NCBI GenBank assembly: GCA_003552605.1
Contig: PUNN01000217.1
Span: forward strand, 1 to 8,023
Direction of reading: 5' to 3'
DNA length: 8,023 nt
DNA from: Phycisphaeraceae bacterium
Lineage (GTDB): Bacteria; Planctomycetota; Phycisphaerae; Phycisphaerales; Phycisphaeraceae
The number at the start of each line of letters is the position of its first letter. The first letter of the stretch is position 1. The notes below the pieces were generated by a model. The model had not been told where the DNA came from. It was given only the letters and a program-made list of their open reading frames with translations, and did not search any database. Positions 6,096-8,023 of this stretch are shown piece after piece. The translations under genes were made by a program, and so were the position numbers.

Positions 6096-6117
6096 ATCGA
6101 TGGAAGGCAAGTACACT
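6089..6117 (+). promoter_or_regulatory. Sigma70-type promoter for the glycosyltransferase
   Basis: A perfect -35 hexamer TTGACA (6089-6094), exactly 17 bases, then TACACT (6112-6117), four of six to consensus including TA and the final T. Transcription should start near 6124, giving a leader of about 110 bases. The leader contains a small hairpin GTTCC-GTCG-GGAAC (6138-6151) right after an AGGAGAGG stretch (6131-6138). Confidence 0.6.
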
Positions 6118-6232
6118 GCGATCGTCTTGAAGGAGAGGTTCCGTCGGGAACGTGAAGCGGGGAGAGTGCTGGTGCATGGAGGCGATATCGAGTTGACCTG
6201 ACCGGCGATGGTCGTGTCCGGGACTGAGGGGA

Positions 6233-7483
6233 ATGCGCCTGACAATCATCAATCAGTATTACACACCCGAAATCTGTCCAACGGCGAGACTGGCTGCGGC
6301 GGTGGCCGAACATCGCGCAGCGGCGGGCGATCACGTCACGGTCATTGCCAGCAGCGGCGGGTATGTGCCCAGGTCATGCACAGGCGACACAGCCAGGCTG
6401 CGCCATTGCAATCCGACAGTCCACCGTATCCCGCATCTTCCGCTTCGGCGTTGGGGCATCGGAAGGATCGTAAACGCCATATGGTTTTCCATTTCCAGTC
6501 TCATTATACTGTTGACAATTCAGCGGCAGGATGTCATTGTGAGCATGACCACCCCGGGGTGGATCGTCCTGGTCGCAGCCTTATACAAGCGGCGGCATCG
6601 CAAAACACGCTTGGTGCTGTGGAATATGGACTGCTTTCCGGATATGTGCGAGATTGCCGGTTGGTTCCGGCCCGGCGGGCGACTGAGCCGTGTGCTGCGA
6701 GGGATCTGCCGGCGAGTGTTTCGCTTTCTTGATTACCTGATCTGCCCCGATCGCATCATGGTCGACCGGTTGTTGGCCGCTTACAGGCCCGCCGATCGTG
6801 ATCTTCCGGTGGCCATCATCCCCAATTGGGAGCCGATGCGCCGTTTCCCGCAGCCGCCTCCGGCAACCCGGAAGTTCGCGGATCAACATGGCCTTGATGG
6901 GCATTTCATCGTGCTTTACATGGGCAATGCCGGCCATGCGCACCGATTCGATACGGTCATCGCCGCGGCCAAGCGGCTGCATGAACGACGGGTGACGTTC
7001 CTGTTCATCGGCGATGGCGTTCAGCGCCAGCGCATTGAAGCCACAGCGGCGGCGCAAGGTTTGAGCAACATCCGCTTTCTCGGCCACGTCCCTGAAGAAA
7101 AGGTCAACGATGTACTCGGTGCGGCCGATGCCGGGATGATCACCCTGCGTGATGAGGCCCTCGGTGCCGTGAGCCCGAGCAATCTGCACACCAAACTCGC
7201 TGCGGCCCTGCCGGTGATCTACCTTGGCCCGGCCGGCAGTAACGTGGACGAGGCGATTCGCCATCACCGTTGCGGCCTCAGCATCCGCCACGGCCAGGTG
7301 GATCGGTTCGTCGAGTGCATAGAACACCTTATGAGCGATCCGGCCGTGCGCCGGGACATGGGCCAGCGCGCCCGAAAAGCGTTTGAGCATCATTTCACGG
7401 AACGGCAGACGCTTCCCTGTTTCGACGCCGTGTTCGAACAATTGACACCCCCTGATTCGCAGCATCGGACCGCAGATGGCTGA
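6233..7483 (+). CDS. GT4-family (WbuB-like) glycosyltransferase
   Basis: A 416-residue protein of GT-B fold. The N-terminus MRLTIINQYYTPEICPTARL (1-20) is the usual opening of WbuB-type enzymes. The N-domain includes VIVSMTTPGWIVLVAAL (101-117) and WNMDCFPDMCEIAG (130-143), where relatives have a W-x-x-D-x-x-P-E stretch. The donor domain follows: IIPNWEP (195-201), FIVLYMGNAGHAHRFDTVI (225-243), TFLFIGDG (255-262), IRFLGHVPEEKVNDVLGAAD (280-299) and SPSNLHTKLAAALPVIYLGP (314-333). Relatives usually read P-S-K-hydrophobic-x-E-Y-L-A-A-G; here Asn replaces Lys, and the Glu and Gly are also missing, so donor choice may be unusual. It probably adds a sugar nucleotide-derived residue to a polysaccharide or lipid-linked glycan on the cytoplasmic side. 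The start at 6233 follows GAGGG closely (two bases); an in-frame stop at 6194-6196 rules out a much longer protein. Residues 80-120 are hydrophobic, perhaps membrane-associated. No sugar-pathway neighbours are in view. Confidence 0.88.
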   Translation: MRLTIINQYYTPEICPTARLAAAVAEHRAAAGDHVTVIASSGGYVPRSCTGDTARLRHCNPTVHRIPHLPLRRWGIGRIVNAIWFSISSLIILLTIQRQDVIVSMTTPGWIVLVAALYKRRHRKTRLVLWNMDCFPDMCEIAGWFRPGGRLSRVLRGICRRVFRFLDYLICPDRIMVDRLLAAYRPADRDLPVAIIPNWEPMRRFPQPPPATRKFADQHGLDGHFIVLYMGNAGHAHRFDTVIAAAKRLHERRVTFLFIGDGVQRQRIEATAAAQGLSNIRFLGHVPEEKVNDVLGAADAGMITLRDEALGAVSPSNLHTKLAAALPVIYLGPAGSNVDEAIRHHRCGLSIRHGQVDRFVECIEHLMSDPAVRRDMGQRARKAFEHHFTERQTLPCFDAVFEQLTPPDSQHRTADG

Positions 7484-7602
7484 GCGACCATGTCGCTACC
7501 ATTCGAAACCCGATCCGACCGAACGCCCCAGCAGCGATTTCGGGTGGCTGGATGCCTTGCCCCGATGCTGCCCTTCAGGTGCTCGCTCCCGACTCCGCAA
7601 CG

Positions 7603-7644
7603 GCCCCCGAAGCGCCGCAGGGAGCCCGCACGGCTCTCGGGGGC
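7603..7644 (+). terminator. Nested hairpin downstream of the glycosyltransferase
   Basis: The outer arms GCCCCCGA (7603-7610) and TCGGGGGC (7637-7644) pair perfectly. Inside, GAGCC (7622-7626) and GGCTC (7632-7636) form a second stem around CGCAC. It is 120 bases past the stop codon and could end the transcript, but no T-run follows, so intrinsic termination is uncertain. Confidence 0.35.
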
Positions 7645-7802
7645 GCCTCCTGTTGACCCGCCAAGGGGGCAAATAATGCATTGCCTGGCGCCGGCAGGCT
7701 TCAACCCTACGGCCCCCTTCTGCCCTCGCTTTGGCCCTCGGGCCAGGCCCAGTCCCAGCGGGCGGGTGGCGCCCTGCCATTTCCATTGAGCCCCCGCAGC
7801 GC

Positions 7803-7878
7803 CGGGTGCATGACACGCGCCGCGGAAGGCTCTTGTTCCCTCTCCCCTTTTTCCGGGGGCGGAAGAGGGCTGGGGTGA
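7803..7878 (+). repeat. GCATGACAC repeat, copy B, with hairpin module
   Basis: Begins GGGTGCATGACAC (7803-7815), identical over 13 bases to the minus-strand copy at 5728-5740. In both copies TCCCTCTCCC follows about 20 bases later. The module then folds: TTCCG and CGGAA around GGGG, with outer pyrimidine and purine tracts extending the stem. No inverted GTGTCATGC end is seen downstream, so this copy lacks its second end. Confidence 0.5.
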
Positions 7879-7992
7879 GGGTAGATTCGTGCCGGTCGTG
7901 CCGTGGCTGAACCGAAGGCCGCCCCCTGCATGAGGCGAGAAAGACGGCACATGAAGCATTTGGGCGTTTGCACTGAGCCCCCCTCCCCCCGG

Positions 7993-8023
7993 CCTTCTCC
8001 CGAGGGGAGAGGGAGAAAAATCC
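7993..8023 (+). repeat. Hairpin repeat module cut by the window edge
   Basis: CCTTCTCCC (7993-8001) pairs with GGGAGAGGG (8005-8013, one G-T pair) around GAG. GGGAGAGGGAGAA (8005-8017) is identical to 5696-5708, inside the 86-base inverted element, so this is probably a partial copy of the same family continuing beyond the window. Confidence 0.45.

Larger units (their letters stand above)
7484..8023. other. Non-coding tail after the glycosyltransferase
   Basis: 540 bases to the window edge without a supported gene. Short frames on both strands translate to Pro/Arg/Gly-rich strings. It contains a nested hairpin (7603-7644), a hairpin TGGCC-CTCG-GGCCA (around 7732-7745), a copy of the GCATGACAC repeat joined to a CCCTCTCCC-type module (7803-7878), and a truncated related module at the end (7993-8017). 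Confidence 0.55.

Noticed and set aside
6152..6196. A possible 14-codon leader peptide (GTG start) in the glycosyltransferase leader
   Set aside because: It begins after the predicted transcript start and follows AGGAGAGG, but the spacing of about 13 bases is too long and a hairpin lies between. There is no attenuator downstream.
5439..6232. Overlapping frames of 65-156 codons between the tRNA and the glycosyltransferase
   Set aside because: Several frames on both strands overlap one another and the repeats. None has a ribosome site with a credible protein sequence.
6513..6541. TTGACA inside the glycosyltransferase gene as an internal promoter
   Set aside because: No acceptable -10 box at 16-18 bases, and no gene start downstream that would need it.
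6581..7465. A 294-codon minus-strand frame opposite the glycosyltransferase
   Set aside because: Antisense to a clear GT4 protein. No start signals or domain pattern were seen.
1..8023. CRISPR array, transposase, toxin-antitoxin or defence genes
   Set aside because: I looked for regularly spaced repeats and for characteristic motifs in the translated frames and saw none. The repeats present are dispersed and irregular.

Overview
The window is GC-rich DNA, most likely from a planctomycete, probably of the Phycisphaerae type and possibly an uncultured lineage. That placement is inference from protein style, not from a marker gene: a GH10-fold protein without catalytic residues, a secreted HEAT-repeat protein, a small ComEA-like protein and long structured spacers. 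High GC also produces many long shadow reading frames that I do not accept as genes.

Layout. Bases 1-143 are a spacer with short hairpins. Next comes a minus-strand pair, probably one transcript: a GH10-like glycoside hydrolase-fold protein (529-2154) followed by a small membrane-anchored helix-hairpin-helix protein (144-461). A divergent spacer (2155-2997) holds outward-facing promoters for this pair and for the next gene, plus repeats. The plus-strand gene 2998-5175 encodes an exported HEAT-repeat protein with an embedded receiver-like domain. A minus-strand tRNA-Arg(CCU) lies at 5366-5438, convergent with the HEAT gene. A spacer of nearly 800 bases (5439-6232) carries strong hairpins, an inverted repeat element, a possible operator and a good sigma70-type promoter. 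That promoter drives a GT4-family glycosyltransferase (6233-7483). The remaining 540 bases (7484-8023) are non-coding, with further repeats and hairpins.

How the parts relate. Only the first two genes look co-transcribed. The HEAT gene, tRNA and glycosyltransferase each appear to have their own promoter. The glycosyltransferase is probably a surface-polysaccharide enzyme, but no other polysaccharide gene is in view. I see no defence system, CRISPR array, transposase or phage gene.

Most worth a second look: the GH10-fold protein that lacks both expected catalytic glutamates; the receiver-like fold inside the HEAT protein; a dispersed non-coding repeat with core GCATGACAC in four places, twice joined to a CCCTCTCCC-type module; and a dyad overlapping the -35 box of the glycosyltransferase promoter.
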